Positions 33,739 through 45,585 are shown, counted from the first letter of the stretch. The stretch is 64,000 nucleotides of DNA from Rhinopomastus cyanomelas (GCA_013400115.1 VXBP01000231.1:62001-126000), one strand, 5' to 3'. A program made the numbers and translations. Notes: a model not told the origin generated them from the sequence alone.

Positions 33739-36079
33739 CCTAGACCAGGAGCTGTGCTCAGAGAGCTGGAACTACAGAGAACCAAGTTTCTGCCTCACCG
33801 TGCATCGCTTCTCAAGGCACTTAGGAGACCAGGGCTGTTGCAGCTCCTGAAAGCAGCAGGCAGCTGCCTGGTGTGGGACATGGCTTGCTCCCTGCTATGA
33901 CTGCAATTCAACCCTCTTTCCAACCAGCTTGCCCGACAGGAGGGACCGAACCAGCCCGGCTGCAGCGTGCCACTGCATCTGTCACATTAGCCAGCGCGCA
34001 CACGATCCCAGAGCGTGCCAGATGTGGAAGGACAAACAACGCTCGAGCCAGCATCCAGCTAGAGTTGTGCAGGCAGATAATGCCCAACACAACACAAGCC
34101 CTGCCAGTACAGAGTTAAGCCAACATTGTTTTTCTAAACAAATCTGAAGCAGCAGAGTTCGTACTGGATCAGCATTTTCTCCTATGAAGCTGCAGCAGCT
34201 TTGACCCAGTACTGAGCTCCCTAGAGCTGGATTTATTGTCATGTCCACCCTGAGTCGGAGCCAAAGCCACGTCCTGAGAGGGCCGAGGAATTTAACCGAT
34301 GCCAAATGGCTTTGGAGGTTCCATCTGGGACAAGTTTGCTTTCTGCAAACTCCCCAGTATCACCACCAAGTGCGACTGCCCGGTCACGCTCCCTGCCGGG
34401 CCCCGGCCAAGAGGCAGCACGACACATCAACAGCGCTACAGCCACTCCATCACCCGCGACACACACATGCGTGTGCACCGGAGGGTGTGAACCACGGCGG
34501 GGGCATCACTTCACAGAGCTGTCAGCTGCCAGCAGCATCCAGAAGTGATCCTGCTGAGGAACTTCAACCCTTCCCGAGGCTGCCAAAGCTGCTTCTGCCC
34601 AACGCGGCAGGCACTGGGGGGTGCTGGAGGGAGAAACTGAGGAAGGGGTTCTGCTGACAGTGAAAGGAGCAGGGCTCAGGGGTACCCCAAAAGAGGAAGA
34701 AAACCAGCTGGCATCACCGGTTGAAGTTGAAGGTAGCAGTTTGGGTGGAAGGATGGGTGTCAGGGGAGTTGGAGAGGGGGTATCAAGGAACAGCGGCCGG
34801 GAAGGGCTGACGATGGGAAGGTCCCACAGTGGCAGCAGGGAGATAGGCTGGAAGATGCTCGCCAGCATCACCAGGTGGGACCTGGCCAGGAGGAGAGCAA
34901 ACCATCACCTCCTTCAGGGGACACCGCAGCAGCACTACTGCCAGGGCTGCTCAACAGCACAGGTCCTGCCGCAGCAACCTCAAAATCTGACTCAGAAAAC
35001 CCTGTCTGTCAGAATCTGTGCAGAGCCTGGCATGACAGCCTAGCAGGTGCAAACCCCCAAATCTCCCCTCTCAAATCTGCTCCTCCGAGGATGCTCTCTG
35101 CTCGCTGCCTTGCCAGCAGCTTGTTGCTTTAGGGTCTTATCCTGGGAGAAGGCATCTCCAGGCATGCCCGTGCTCCTCCAGGGCTCGCAGCACATCTGGG
35201 CCTGACCCGACTGTGGGAGAAACAGCTGCTCCCCATTCCCTCCCCATCCCTACAGCACAGCAGCTCCAGCAGCACGGAGACATGGAAATAGTGTGGCTGC
35301 CCTCCCCACGGAGGAGCTGGGGACAGGGGCATGGAGGGCAGCGCCAGGCAGCAGGAGGCCCTTTCAGGTGCTCCCAAGAGCTCTGCGCCCCAAAATGGGT
35401 CAGACCCGGCACAGGGCCCCTTCGCTGCCTGCGCAGGGTACACGGCGTTCCCAGCTTATGAAACACGCTGTCTCCGGCAGGAAGACATCCCTCCCAGCCG
35501 GGCAGGAGCGCCAGGGGACACAACAGATAAGCAGTGACAAAGAGCATGCCCATCACCCCAAAAGCTGTGCCAGGCCGGGCTGGATATTTCGAGGAGGCAC
35601 CTGGCTAGGAAATGAAGGCCAGTGGCCTCCGTGGGGAATCGGGATGCCCAGAATATCCACGAGAGAAGGAGGGAGTGGGAAGCCTCCCCGCTTGAAGCCC
35701 CACTCCCAGCAGCATGGTCCCCACTCCCGCTCTGCTACGAGCTGCCACCCGAGGGGACCCTCAGTCACAGAGCCAAAGCAGCCTCTGCTCCACTGCAGTG
35801 GCACCAGCCCGGCTGCCCCTGCTCCAGAGAATCAGGGCAGCGGAGGAAAACGCAGGGAGAAGCTCAGACAGGTGTGTGCCAAGGGACAGCTGGCAAAGGA
35901 GGGGACCACGCTCGGGGCTGAGCCGAGGGGGTCCTGCGGTGCTTCCCACTGTCCCTCTGGGAACAAGCCCTCCCTGCAGGGAAGGGGAGTTGGAGGGGAG
36001 GGAGCAGCTCTACATGACATCAGGGTAGGGGGGGCTGATGAAAGCGCAGATGCTGTTGGCAGCACAGCAGAAACCGCTG
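33739..36079. other. GC-rich unannotated region
   Basis: GC-rich DNA with moderate CpG content at about 34240-34600 and 35140-35520. The long plus-strand frame at 35293-36111 (272 codons) is Pro/Gly/Arg/Ser-rich, overlaps equally open frames in other phases and resembles no family, so I do not call it a gene. Confidence 0.4.
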
Positions 36080-36365
36080 CCGTTCCCCTCCCTCGCACCT
36101 CTGGGGAGTGAGCAACGAGAGGGAGGGAAGGATGGAGAGAGGCAGAGGGCTGCAGGGGCCCAGGTTCGCTTACCCCGCGGTGCCGGTGCCGGGGGCGCCC
36201 AGGTGCGCAGGACGTAAATCCAGGGCTCCGCTGCCCTCTCCGCCAGCGCCGGGAACGGTCCTCTTCAGTCACATCCAGGAGTGGCCTGCGAGTAGGTGCT
36301 CCAGCTCACCGCTCGGTCGAGGCTGCCGTGGATTCATTGCGAAAGACTTCGCCTTCTGCGAGGAG
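36080..36365. promoter_or_regulatory. Small CpG island
   Basis: About 25 CpG in 290 bases by eye, densest at 36170-36260 (e.g. CCCCGCGGTGCCGGTGCCGG). On the minus strand GGG|GTAAGCG (exon end at 36174) is a good splice-donor match, so a minus-strand first exon is possible. No protein family is recognisable and no partner exon can be assigned. Confidence 0.35.
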
Positions 36366-36925
36366 AGGAGGAAAAAAAAGAAAGAGGAAAAAAACCACCA
36401 GCTTAAGACTTGGAGGGTAGATTCACTTCTTTCTTAGGTTTCCAATGGCAACTGAATATACCACAGATGAAGATCCAGGATGTGTGTGTGTGTGTGAATG
36501 TGTGCGTGTGGGAGGGACGGAGCGATGCACAGCTGCTGAGTCCACAGGCACTGTGGGGTGTGAGCTACTCCGGGCACATCGGTGATTACAGGAGCAGACA
36601 ACTGGACACAGGCAGCAGAGCAGACAGACAGACGGACACAGGGAGGTTTAAAGGATGGGAAGGGAGCGGCCCGCATCCTAAGAGCCTATTGGCACACAAA
36701 GAGAGACTGCACCTGAGCCAGCGCAGGAAGAGGTGCTGATGGAGCCACATCAGGAGAAGGTAGAGTGTGCCTGCACACGCGGCAGCACACACGCAGGCAC
36801 GCCGCCTCCCAGCCCTGCGCGCGTCGCCCAGGCACGCCCCCTGCAAGCAGGCTCTTCGCACTCAGACAGATGCTGTAACAAACACACGCGCTCTCTGGCC
36901 TCCTCATGCCCCCACAACGCTGCCT
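36366..36925. other. Unannotated region with TG repeat
   Basis: It includes a purine run (36361-36395) and a (TG)n-like microsatellite at 36481-36512. The rest is GC-rich with dispersed CACACG motifs. No gene is recognised. Confidence 0.45.
36481..36512 (+). repeat. (TG)n microsatellite, imperfect
   Basis: TGTGTGTGTGTGTGTG followed by AATGTGTGCGTGTG. A simple dinucleotide repeat, probably length-variable. Confidence 0.85.
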
Positions 36926-37392
36926 CATTCAGGTTGGAAAAGACCCTTGGGATCGTTGAGTCCAACCACCAACCCTAAACCAGATCCCCCAACACTACAT
37001 CTAAGCGACTTTTAAACACACCCAGGGATGGGGACTCAACCACCACCCTGGGCAGCCCATTCCAGTGCTTGACCTCTCTTCCATGAAGAATTTTTTCCTG
37101 ATGTCTCCCCTGCTGAAGCTTGAAGCCCTTCCCTCTGCTTCTGTTGCTAATTACCTGTGAGAACAGACCAGCACCAACATCTCTACAGTGTCCTTTCAGA
37201 TAGTTGTAGAGAGCGATGAGGTCTTCCCTCAGCCTCCTCTTCCTCAACTCTCTGAATCTCTCCTCATAAGATTTATTCTCCAGGCCCTTCAACAGCTTCA
37301 TTGCCCTCCTCTGCACTCGCTCCAGCACCTCAGTGTCTCCCTTGTACTGGGGAAACTGGACCCAGTATACAAGGTGAGGCCTCACCAGCGCT
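36926..37392 (-). mobile_element. CR1 LINE fragment, older subfamily
   Basis: The minus-strand counterpart of the copy at 300-786: [67 protein letters not shown] and [16 protein letters not shown]. The ORF2 C-terminal frame is open from 37385 down to 36975. The 3' UTR starts on the plus strand as TCAGGTTGGAAAAGACCCTT, and the octamer tail is lost or decayed. Confidence 0.93.
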
Positions 37393-37624
37393 CACCCTGC
37401 ATGCATCTGAAAACTCAGAGTGACTCCAAAGGGTGAGGTGCTCCTCTTCTCCACGTGTATCTTACACTTAGGTTGCACAGCCACATTACCATGCACGTGT
37501 GATACTTCAGATGACCCTCACTCAACCACACCAACTCCAGCCACCCTGTTCCAACACTCGCCCAAGTGCAGAGCAAAAACATCAACACAGAGCACAGCAA
37601 ATACTGACCACAGGCAGGATGAGG
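37393..37624. other. Short unannotated gap
   Basis: Nothing recognised between two CR1 copies. Confidence 0.4.
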
Positions 37625-37884
37625 GACAGTGGTTTCCAGTTAGAGAAGGGTAGGTTGAAACTGGATGTTAGGAAGAAGCTCTTCAGCAGGAGGGTGGCTG
37701 AACACTGGAACAGGTTATCCAGGGAGGTAGCTGAGGTCCCATCCCTGATGATATTCAAGCTCTGGCTCAACGGGGCTCTGGGCACCCTGATCTAGTTGAG
37801 GACATCCCTGCTCACTGCTGTAGGGGTTGGACTAGATGACCTTTGGAGGTGCCTTCCAACCCAGCTGATTCTTTGATTCTATGC
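37625..37884 (+). mobile_element. CR1 LINE fragment, further subfamily
   Basis: A plus-strand CR1 encoding KGRLKLDVRKKLFSRRVAEH, WNRLSREVAEVPSL and a C-terminus LWLNGALGTLI. The 3' UTR reads GGGGTTGGACTAGATGACCT and CTTCCAACCCAGCTGATTC, with tail TTTGATTCTATG. It differs clearly from type A in wording. Confidence 0.92.
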
Positions 37885-37897
37885 TAAATATCTGACT

Positions 37898-38003
37898 CAA
37901 AGAACATTAGGGATTGGAAGGGACCTCAAAAGGTCACCCAGTCCAATCCCCCCTGCCAAAGCAGGATCCCCTAGATCAAGTCACACAGGAACATGTCCAG
38001 GAT
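37898..38003 (-). mobile_element. Short CR1 type A 3' end
   Basis: About 105 bases of minus-strand type A 3' UTR (AGAACATTAGGGATTGGAAG to CACACAGGAACATGTCCAGG). It lies tail-to-tail with the preceding plus-strand copy, 13 bases away. Confidence 0.92.
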
Positions 38004-38678
38004 CTGAACTTACCCACCACACACAAACTCCCAACCAACTGTCACTGCACATCATTTGATAAGCCTACCTCCACGCCGAGGACCAGAAACACTGCACACA
38101 CACACACTCACACTTACATCAGTGCAAACAGCACACCAGCGTGTCACAACAAGAAAACAAAAGCACGTAAAACATCCTCGCGTGTCTAGGAGCACGTCGA
38201 GCTTGCGACTCGCCTGCAGCACGCAAACCGATCGCATCAGATCCTGCTGCCTCCCTAGCTCAGCCCCCACAGCAGCACAGCATCCCTTCTGGATCCTACA
38301 TGTTAGTCCCAGCACCATCAAACACCAGCCATGTTCTGTCACACGGGAAACACACTCATCAGCATCCAGAAGGGCAGACAAACATGAACTTTGTGGGGAC
38401 GTGTGGCCAGCCAGCACCACTCGCCTGTTAAAACAACGGCCTCCAAAGTTATGAAGCTGGGAACTCGCTCCAGAGACAGCTGTGAGCACCTGCACGGGTG
38501 CACGAGTGTGCACACACGTGTCCCACTGCCACGCCAGCTCTGCCCAGACTGCCTTCACATCTCCGAGTTCTTCCAGTTTTTCACACCTTTATTTCTGCCC
38601 GTTCTCTCCTCTCCCAACAAAGCCAGTCTCCCCATCCACTGGCTCGCTGCAACTCTGGGGGGCAAAGCACCCGCAGCA
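38004..38678. other. Unannotated region with CA repeats
   Basis: A short CA-rich run at 38095-38115. Nothing else is recognised. Confidence 0.45.
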
Positions 38679-39248
38679 GAAAGATCCAGAGAAGTTCTTC
38701 TCCTCCTCTACTGTGCACCAGTGAGACCACATCTGGAGTATTGTGTCCAGTTGTGGGCCCCTCAGTTCAAGAGGGATGTGGAGCTGCTGGAGGGAGTCCA
38801 GCGTAGGGCAACGAGGATGATGAAGGAGGTGGAGCATCTCCCTTGTGAGGAGAGGCTGAGGGAGCTGTGTCTCTTGAGCTTGGAGAAGAGGAGACTGAGG
38901 GGTGACCTCATTAATGTCTATGAATATGTGAAGGGTGGGTGTCAGGAGGATGGAGACAGGCTCTGCTCAGTGGCATCTAGTGATAGAACGAGGAGCAATG
39001 GATGTGAGCTGGAACATAGGAGGTTCCACATCAATCTGAGAAGGAACTTCTTCACAGTGAGGGTGACAGACACTGGAAGGGGCTGCCCAGGGGAGTTGTG
39101 GAGTCTCCTTCTCTGGAGATGTTTAAGACCTGCCTGGAAGTGTTCTTGTGCAACTTGGTCTAGGTGGTCCTGCTGTGTCAGTGGGATTGGACTAGATGAT
39201 CTTTCGAGGTCCCTTCCAATCCCTAATGATTCTATGATTCTATGATCT
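38679..39248 (+). mobile_element. CR1 LINE fragment, type A, long open C-terminal frame
   Basis: A plus-strand CR1 from AGATCCAGAGAAGTTCTTCT. The frame encodes [60 protein letters not shown] and [21 protein letters not shown] frame change in the HWKGLP block (a three-base codon shortened to VTDTGRG) shifts the end. The 3' UTR and three tail units (ATTCTATGATTCTATGATC) are intact. Few disruptions, so relatively young. Confidence 0.95.
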
Positions 39249-40627
39249 GCACTCGTCCCGTCTCCTCTCCTCACTCTTTCTGGTGTTAGCCATTCATAAT
39301 TTGCATGCAAAGAAGATTGTGAGGTCCCACCAGCCCTGAGTGCTCTGAAATTGGCTGATAATGCCATCAGGGGACGCGACTGCAAAACCTAAACATGGGG
39401 AAGAAACACATAAACCCTTGTGGGAAGCAGAGATTTAGCCGGGAAGGCAGACCCCAAGAGAGACGACAGGATGGGTAAGAAGGGGTAAGGGAAGAAGGGA
39501 AGATCAGTCTGGCACCAAGGGATGGCACAGCGAGTGCTCTGCCAGGCTTGTTTTACAAGCTCAGTGGTGTAATGCTTGCTACCAGTAACGGAGAGCGATC
39601 AGGGTTCGGCTCCAGGACAAGTGCCTGTGCCTCTGTGCTCCCAGGAAACTGGAGAGGCACAGGGATTCCAGTTGGCAGAGCAGCTGGGTGCTGGTGCACC
39701 TTCAAGGAGGTAGTGCAGGGGTCTGTGGCTGTACTGGGAATCACTGGGATGGTGGTCCTGGTGCTGGTGCAAAGGGAAGAGCCCACAGACATGAAGGGGT
39801 TGCAACAGAGGCAATGCAGCGGTTGCAGCCAGGGACAGCCCCAGATACGTGGAGGGGCAAATGGAGGGAGTCCGACAAGCTCTTGTCCTGTGCTGTTGGA
39901 GCTCTGAGCATGTAGAGACACATATCTTGGTGTAGGGCAGCATGCTGCTCATTGCAATAGCCTCTTCCAGGAGCTCCCTGTCCTCCCACAAATCACCTGC
40001 TCGTACCACCCTTCACCAAACACACCCCAGTCCCCTTCCCAGAGAAGGCAAGTAGACCCTTCCCCACGGCTGCTCAGCAACACAAACTCCTCGCTCTCCA
40101 AAGCCAACTTCACACCTTCCCCCAGAACACTCCCACCTCCCCACGCACACACCACGTACGTTTGTGCAGCAGCATGAGAGGAGCCAGAAGAAACACACTG
40201 GAAAGCCCTCACCACCACCTCACCCCCTCCAAACTACAGCCCCTCTGCCCCTCTACCTCCACCAGTCACTTGTCAGAAGTGCTTTGGAGGAGTAAAAACT
40301 TCCTTTCTCTCAGCTAAACTTAGCCCTCGCACCCAGACAAGGGTTCAGCTCGCTAGGAACATCTGCTCCCCGGCACCGTGCTCAGCTGTACCCAAAGAGC
40401 CATCGTGCATCACAGGAGGTGACTAGTGCAGGCTGAAAGAAGGCAAGTGAGAGGGGCTCCGGGGCCTCGGGAAGCCACGGGTACAGAGCAGAGTGGAGAC
40501 TGATGCTGCCAAACCTGAAAGCACCACCACGGCTTGAAGTGCTACTTGGGTTAAAGTACAGCCACGAGGGCAACTTAAAGAGGCCACTGGACTCGGGATT
40601 TCTGGTAGATGTTGAGAGGTAACACAG
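39249..40627. other. Unannotated region
   Basis: About 1.4 kb without a recognised gene. An octamer-like site (ATTTGCAT, 39299-39306) lies just after the CR1 tail. The tight set of overlapping frames at 39548-40009 is open on both strands and not convincing. Confidence 0.4.
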
Positions 40628-40749
40628 AGGTGACGTGGTCCCTCCTAACCCAGACTGACTCTACGACTTGGTCTAGGAGATCCTGCTGTGGCAGGGGGAT
40701 TGGACTAGATGATCTTTGAGGTCCCTTCCAATCCCTAATGATTCTGTGC
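40628..40749 (+). mobile_element. Composite CR1 3' end, about 120 bp
   Basis: The first about 38 bases are an X-like CR1 3' tail (TGGTCCCTCCTAACCCAGAC, TGACTCTACGA). At 40666/40667 the sequence changes directly into a type A 3' module (CTTGGTCTAGGAGATCCTGC) that runs to the tail ATTCTGTG. The junction has the same partner and the same breakpoint as at 49608 and 28040. The X-like part is truncated at a place similar to that in the 49.6-kb copy. Confidence 0.85.
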
Positions 40750-40889
40750 ATGGATATGCAAGGAGGATCTGAGATTCTCAGCACTGAGCTAAGCAGCTGA
40801 AGGGAGCTGCTAGTGGAAAAGGGGACCATCATCCTCAAATGACCTCCAAACCATCTAACTCCTGTGCTTCAGGGGCCTGAAGAACAACA
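40750..40889. other. Short unannotated gap
   Basis: Nothing recognised. Confidence 0.4.
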
Positions 40890-41620
40890 GAATTATTGAT
40901 GAGGCTGGAAAAGAGCTCTGAGATCATCCAGCCCAGCCCACGACCTAACATCACCACATTACCTAGACCATGGCACTAAGGGCCACAGTCCTTAAACATC
41001 TCCAGGGATGGGGACTCCACCACTGCCCTGGGCAGTCCATGGCAGCCTCTGATCACCCTTTCTGTGAGGAAGGGCTTCCTGGTATCCAACCCAACCCTCT
41101 CCTGGCACAGCTTCAGGCCCTGTCCTCTCATCCTATCACTAGTCACTTAGGAGAAGAGCCTGATCCCCACCCGACTACAACCTCCCCTCATGGACTTGTA
41201 AAGAAGGATAAGGTCCCCCATGAGTCTCCTCCAGGCTAAACACCCCCAGCTCCCTCAGCCTCTCCTCATCAGACTTTTCCCTCCAGCCCCTTTGCTCCTC
41301 TGGACCTGCTTTAGCCCCTCAACGTCTTTCTTGAGTGAAGGGCTCAGAACTGCCCCCAGTGCTCAAGGGGAGGTCTCCCCAGTGCCCAGTACAGGGGAAG
41401 AATGATGTTCCTAGTCCTGCTGGCCACATAATTGCTGATACAAGCCAGTATGCCGCTGTCCTTTTGTGCCACCTGAGCAGACTGTTGGCTCCTGTTCAGC
41501 CAGTTGTCAACCAGGACTGCCAGGTCCCTGTCTGCCAGGCTGCTCTCCAGACCCTTAGCCCCTTGTCTCCCAGTCTATAGCACTTGGGGGGGGTTCTTGT
41601 GGCCAAAAAGCACCATGACT
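40890..41620 (-). mobile_element. CR1 LINE fragment, older subfamily
   Basis: A minus-strand CR1. The 3' UTR is read from GAGGCTGGAAAAGAGCTCTG. Decayed ORF2 C-terminal codons follow, up to GGGTTCTTGTGGCCAAAAAG, the region equivalent to FGHKNP. It is the same subfamily as 9752-10533 (TCAGAGGTC..CAGCC type UTR). The frame is broken many times. The octamer tail is decayed. Confidence 0.9.
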
Positions 41621-42065
41621 GCCTAAAGGAAGGGAAAGGGAACCCAAAAGTAGGGCAAACAGCAGCCCAGGGGGATGCCGGTGGATATGTACATTAGTGT
41701 GGTGTTAACCTTGTTCACCCCAAAGGGCTGATTTTCCTCACCTTCCCCACGTGCCAGTTTGCTGCTGGCAAGCAAGGGGACCTGGAAGACACAAAACCCC
41801 TGTGTCTGTCAGTGCTGTCATGAGCAAGGTCATCTGCAACAGGATAAGGTCATGTGGGCAAGGTCATGTCATGTGTGCTGGGGTTGTGCATGTGGCTGGT
41901 GTGGGCAGTGGACTCCAGGAATCAACATCTGGAAAACACATGTGTGTGCATGTGGGCACCCAAGTGCTGTACCACAGGGTGAAGACCACGTATGGGTGCA
42001 CGTCTGTCTTTTGCTGAAAACATCAGTGGGTCTGTGAGGTGTCACAGGAAGCAACGTGTCCTGGG
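41621..42065. other. Unannotated region
   Basis: TG/CATG-rich wording (GTCATGTGTGCTGGGGTTGT) without a clean repeat. No gene is recognised. Confidence 0.4.
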
Positions 42066-42136
42066 TCGCTGGGTTAATGGTTGGACCTGATGATCTTAAA
42101 GGTCTCTTCTAACTGGAGACACTCTGCAATTCTTGT
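42066..42136 (+). mobile_element. Short CR1 3' end, old subfamily
   Basis: GGTTAATGGTTGGACCTGAT, GATCTTAAAGGTCTCTTCTA and a decayed tail CTGCAATTCTTG match the 3' UTR order of the older CR1 copies (compare 300-786 and 1685-2459). Confidence 0.7.
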
Positions 42137-42279
42137 GTGTGCCTGGCAGCACTTACGCCTCTGTGTAACATCAGTGAGTTACAGCTCACCTGCGGAGTGA
42201 GCATCCCTGTGAAAGCTGTGCTAAGGGTACAGCACAAAGCTGTGCTTAGAGTGCACCAGCACTGGGGGACTACAGGTTT
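42137..42279. other. Short unannotated gap
   Basis: Nothing recognised. Confidence 0.4.
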
Positions 42280-43117
42280 CACAGAACATGGGAAGGGACC
42301 TCAACAGATCATCTAGTCCAGTCCCCCCGCCACAGCAGGATCACCTAGACCCAGTCACACAGGAACACATCCAGGCGGGTTTTAAACGTCTCCAGAGAAG
42401 GAGACTCCACAACCCCCCTGGGCAGCCTGTTCCACTGCTCTGGGAAGAAGTTCCTTCTCATATTGGTGTGGAACCTCCTATGTTCCAGCTCACACCCCTT
42501 GTCCTATCACTAGATGCCACTGAGCAGAGCCTGGCTCCATCCTCCTGACACCCACTCTTCACGTATTTAAAAACATTAATGAGGTGCCACCCCTCAGTCT
42601 CTTTTTTCCAAGCTACAGGCCCAGCTCCCTCAGCCTTTCCTCATCAGGGAGATGTTCCACTCCCTTCATCATCTCTGTGGCTCTGCGCTGAACTGTCTCC
42701 AGCAGTTATGTCCCCTCCTGGAACTGAGAGGGCAAAACTGGACACAAGATCCCAGATGTGGTCTCACCAGGACAGTGCAGAGGGGGAGGAGAATCTCTCT
42801 CAGTCTACTAACCACACCCCTTCTGATCCACCCCAGGATGCCACTGTCCTTCTTAGCCACAAGGGCCCATTGCTAGCCCGTGGTCATCCTGCTGGCCATC
42901 AGACCCCCAGGTCCCTTTCTCCTACACTGCTCTCCAACAGGTCAGTCCACAACCTCGACTGGTAGCTGGGGTTGCTCTTGCCCACATGCCAGACTCTACA
43001 CTGCTCTTGTTCATTCAGTGTCTCCCTGCCCAGCTCTCCAGCCTGTCCAGGTCACACTGAATGGCAGCCCAGCCTGCTGGAGTGTCAGCCACTCCTCCCA
43101 GCTTTGTGTCATCAGGT
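42280..43117 (-). mobile_element. CR1 LINE fragment, type A, truncated at the RT motif
   Basis: A minus-strand CR1, about 840 bases. In sense it starts at DDTKLGGVADTPAGWAAIQ (about 43060-43117), immediately at the catalytic ADD motif. It then goes on through [24 protein letters not shown] and ERLRELG to the C-terminus and 3' UTR, whose tail (TTTCACAGAACATGGG) lacks the usual ATTAGGGATT wording. Several frame changes and stops make it a pseudogene fragment. Confidence 0.95.
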
Positions 43118-45585
43118 TTTCAGTGATGAAATCCCTCTCTGAATGGAGCAGTCCATCTGGCTCCTGCGATGCCTCTTCTCCTGGTCTCTGCCTCTCCCTT
43201 CTCCCTTCCCTCAGTTCCCCTGATTCACTGGCAGCAGAGCACTCTGCCCTGGGAACCAGCTCCCACACACCAACACACGCTGCAAGGGAACTCCTTTCCT
43301 TGCATTTCCCTGGCATCTTCCCACATTAAGAGCCAGAACATGAACAAAAACCCTCACTGGGCAACCTGAACCAGACCTATTACCTTTCCATGCCCTCGTC
43401 CATTTTCAACCCCCAAACTTTCACCCAAACCCACAACCATCTGCCCTCACAAACAAGACTCGTGTCTCACATCCATCTAAAGCAAACACATCTCACTTAG
43501 GGCAGTTCAGGTTAACAGAGGTAGGAGACAGCAGGAATTCAGAGACACCTCTGCAGCTGCAGTGATGCCTGTTTGACACCCACTGCTGGGTTTGGGGTAA
43601 GAAATCTCCTGCACAACTTGCAGTCAGCACAAGTCTGGAGCCAAAGCGACACATCCTAGCTGGTCTGTCATTGCTCCTACAGCAGAAGACTAAACCTTCA
43701 GCCAGATCCCACAAGTACTCAGCAATCTCCAGGCTAGAATCCAAAGCTCCCTTGGAGGACCTGCTGGGACAGTGGGACTTGAGCAAGAAAAAAACTCCCA
43801 AGACACCTCCTTTGCCTCTAACCAACCATGCAGATGACTCCTTTCCTCCCAAACACCCTACTCTGAACTCTACCTGTCTGTCCTGGGGCTGATCTAAAAT
43901 TACTCCCCAAATGGAAGTGCAAACAACTGACCTCCATTTCAGGCTCTGCTTTTGCCCTAAATCCCACTCCAGCCTCTATTCCCTCCAGAGGGCAAAACTA
44001 GCACACAGGAACCAGGTGTGGGAACACACACACCTTCCCCAGAAGGCTTCACGGGCTCCCAGCAAGACCCAGTTTCATCCAGACCCAGCACCACCCAGTT
44101 TTGCCTTGAAGATGCTGTCTGACACTTCAGCCTTGTCTGTTTTGCCTCATCTGCAATCCAGGATCTGTGATGTCCCCTAGCTTCCCTCAACCCCACACAC
44201 CAAAAGCCTAGCATCTGAGCTCAACTTTGTTCCTGTTAATTTGTCCTCCCCAGGCTGCTTCTGAGCAGGAACCCAGCACTTCATCTTGTTGCTCACCAGG
44301 AGAGCCGTGTACCCTGCACACGTAGGAGCCTTCAGCGCCAGATCCCTTCCCCGACAGCTTCTCCACATGGTATGAAGAGACAGGCTGGGGAAGTCTGGCT
44401 CTGATCTGCCAGGTAGTGGCAGCCACAACCCATGGTGCAGATCTCCGGGAACCAGGTCAGGATGTTCCCGGGATTTTTCTTCCCCCCACAGAGGAGCCCT
44501 GCTCATGGCTAATGCAATTTGGGCCACCTTTTCACTGCGGGCAGCCGCCACCGGGGAGAACAGCCCTTTGTGTTAATATTTAAACGCCCACCACACAAAG
44601 CCTCGGTGCCCGTTTGGGGCTCTCCCCTGCGCAGCACCACGGGCGTCACTACGCCACTCGCCCCAATTCTTCCCTCCCCTCCAGGTGTCTACCCCAGCCC
44701 TGCATTCTTCTCTTCCCTCCTCAGCCTCCTGAGCAGCTTCTGCTGATGCCATTCCCGCATCCTGCCCTGCAGCCTCACCAGCCTGCGGAGCACCAGCCTC
44801 TGATTACCATTCCAGCCGGATCCTCATTAGGCACAAATGCCCCTCCAGGAGATCCATTAACAGTTCCATAAGGTTAACTTAATCCAGCCAGCCTTGTGTG
44901 GTCCCTGTCCAAATTCCCTATTACATTAGCAATCTTGAGCCTTATTAGCATGTGAGGCAGAGGTGGTGTTATTAATGGGGATAACAGGGACCATTAACAA
45001 TAAACAGGCCAGGCTGCCTCTGTGTGACTGGGCACGCAAATCCTCTTCTGTGTGGAAAAGGCAGGAGCTTCCCCCGCGGGCAACGCACGCCGAGAGGTTG
45101 GGGTGCCCCAAAGGTTGAAGATGAGCCCTTGCATGTACAGCCAGGCTGGTGCAAGAGGATGGTGGAGAGGAAAGAAGACCCCAGAGAGAGCCTTCATCTG
45201 CTTGGGCTGTAAGGGCAAGCCTTGAGCTGGGTTGTGTCTCTGGCTGATCCAGCCAGCCCACCTTTCCAGGAGGCTTGAGAAAGTGAAGCCAAGGCTGTGG
45301 GACTTCCTATTCCCCTGAATGCTCAGTTCATGCTGCCCTGCGCGTGCACAGGATGGCACGACTGGCATATGACCTTGGATTAGACGTGCAGAGGGCTGCC
45401 TGCCCGTGGGAGCGGGCTGAAGCCGGCTCCTCTTGAGTCTTCTCTACGACCATGAAGCCCCAGTGTACTGAGAAGACAGGACAGAGGTGATTTACGTGAA
45501 GAAAGGAGCAAATACCTACAGGGTCAGAGAAGAAAAGGACTGGGGCTCCTGCTCACCGCTGATTCACTGTGTGGTGGGGAATAAC
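43118..45585. other. Unannotated region
   Basis: About 2.4 kb with no recognised gene. A putative noncoding element at 44800-45010 is listed separately. CpG is slightly raised at 44530-44660. Confidence 0.4.
44800..45010. promoter_or_regulatory. Candidate conserved noncoding element with clustered ATTA sites
   Basis: At least six ATTA/TAAT cores occur in about 190 bases (GATTACC, CATTAGG, CCATTAACAG, TTACATTAGC, CTTATTAGCATG, GTTATTAATGGGG, CCATTAACAA). The block sits inside GC-rich surroundings and has no coding frame. Such clustering is typical of homeodomain-bound enhancers. The role is inferred only. Confidence 0.4.

Noticed and set aside
35293..36111. Open frame of 272 codons on the plus strand
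   Set aside because: GC-rich DNA keeps several frames open here on both strands. The translation is low in hydrophobic order, matches no family I know and has no supporting signals.
38391..39245. Open frame of 284 codons
   Set aside because: The last two thirds is CR1 ORF2 C-terminal sequence. The first part is unrelated flank that happens to be open.
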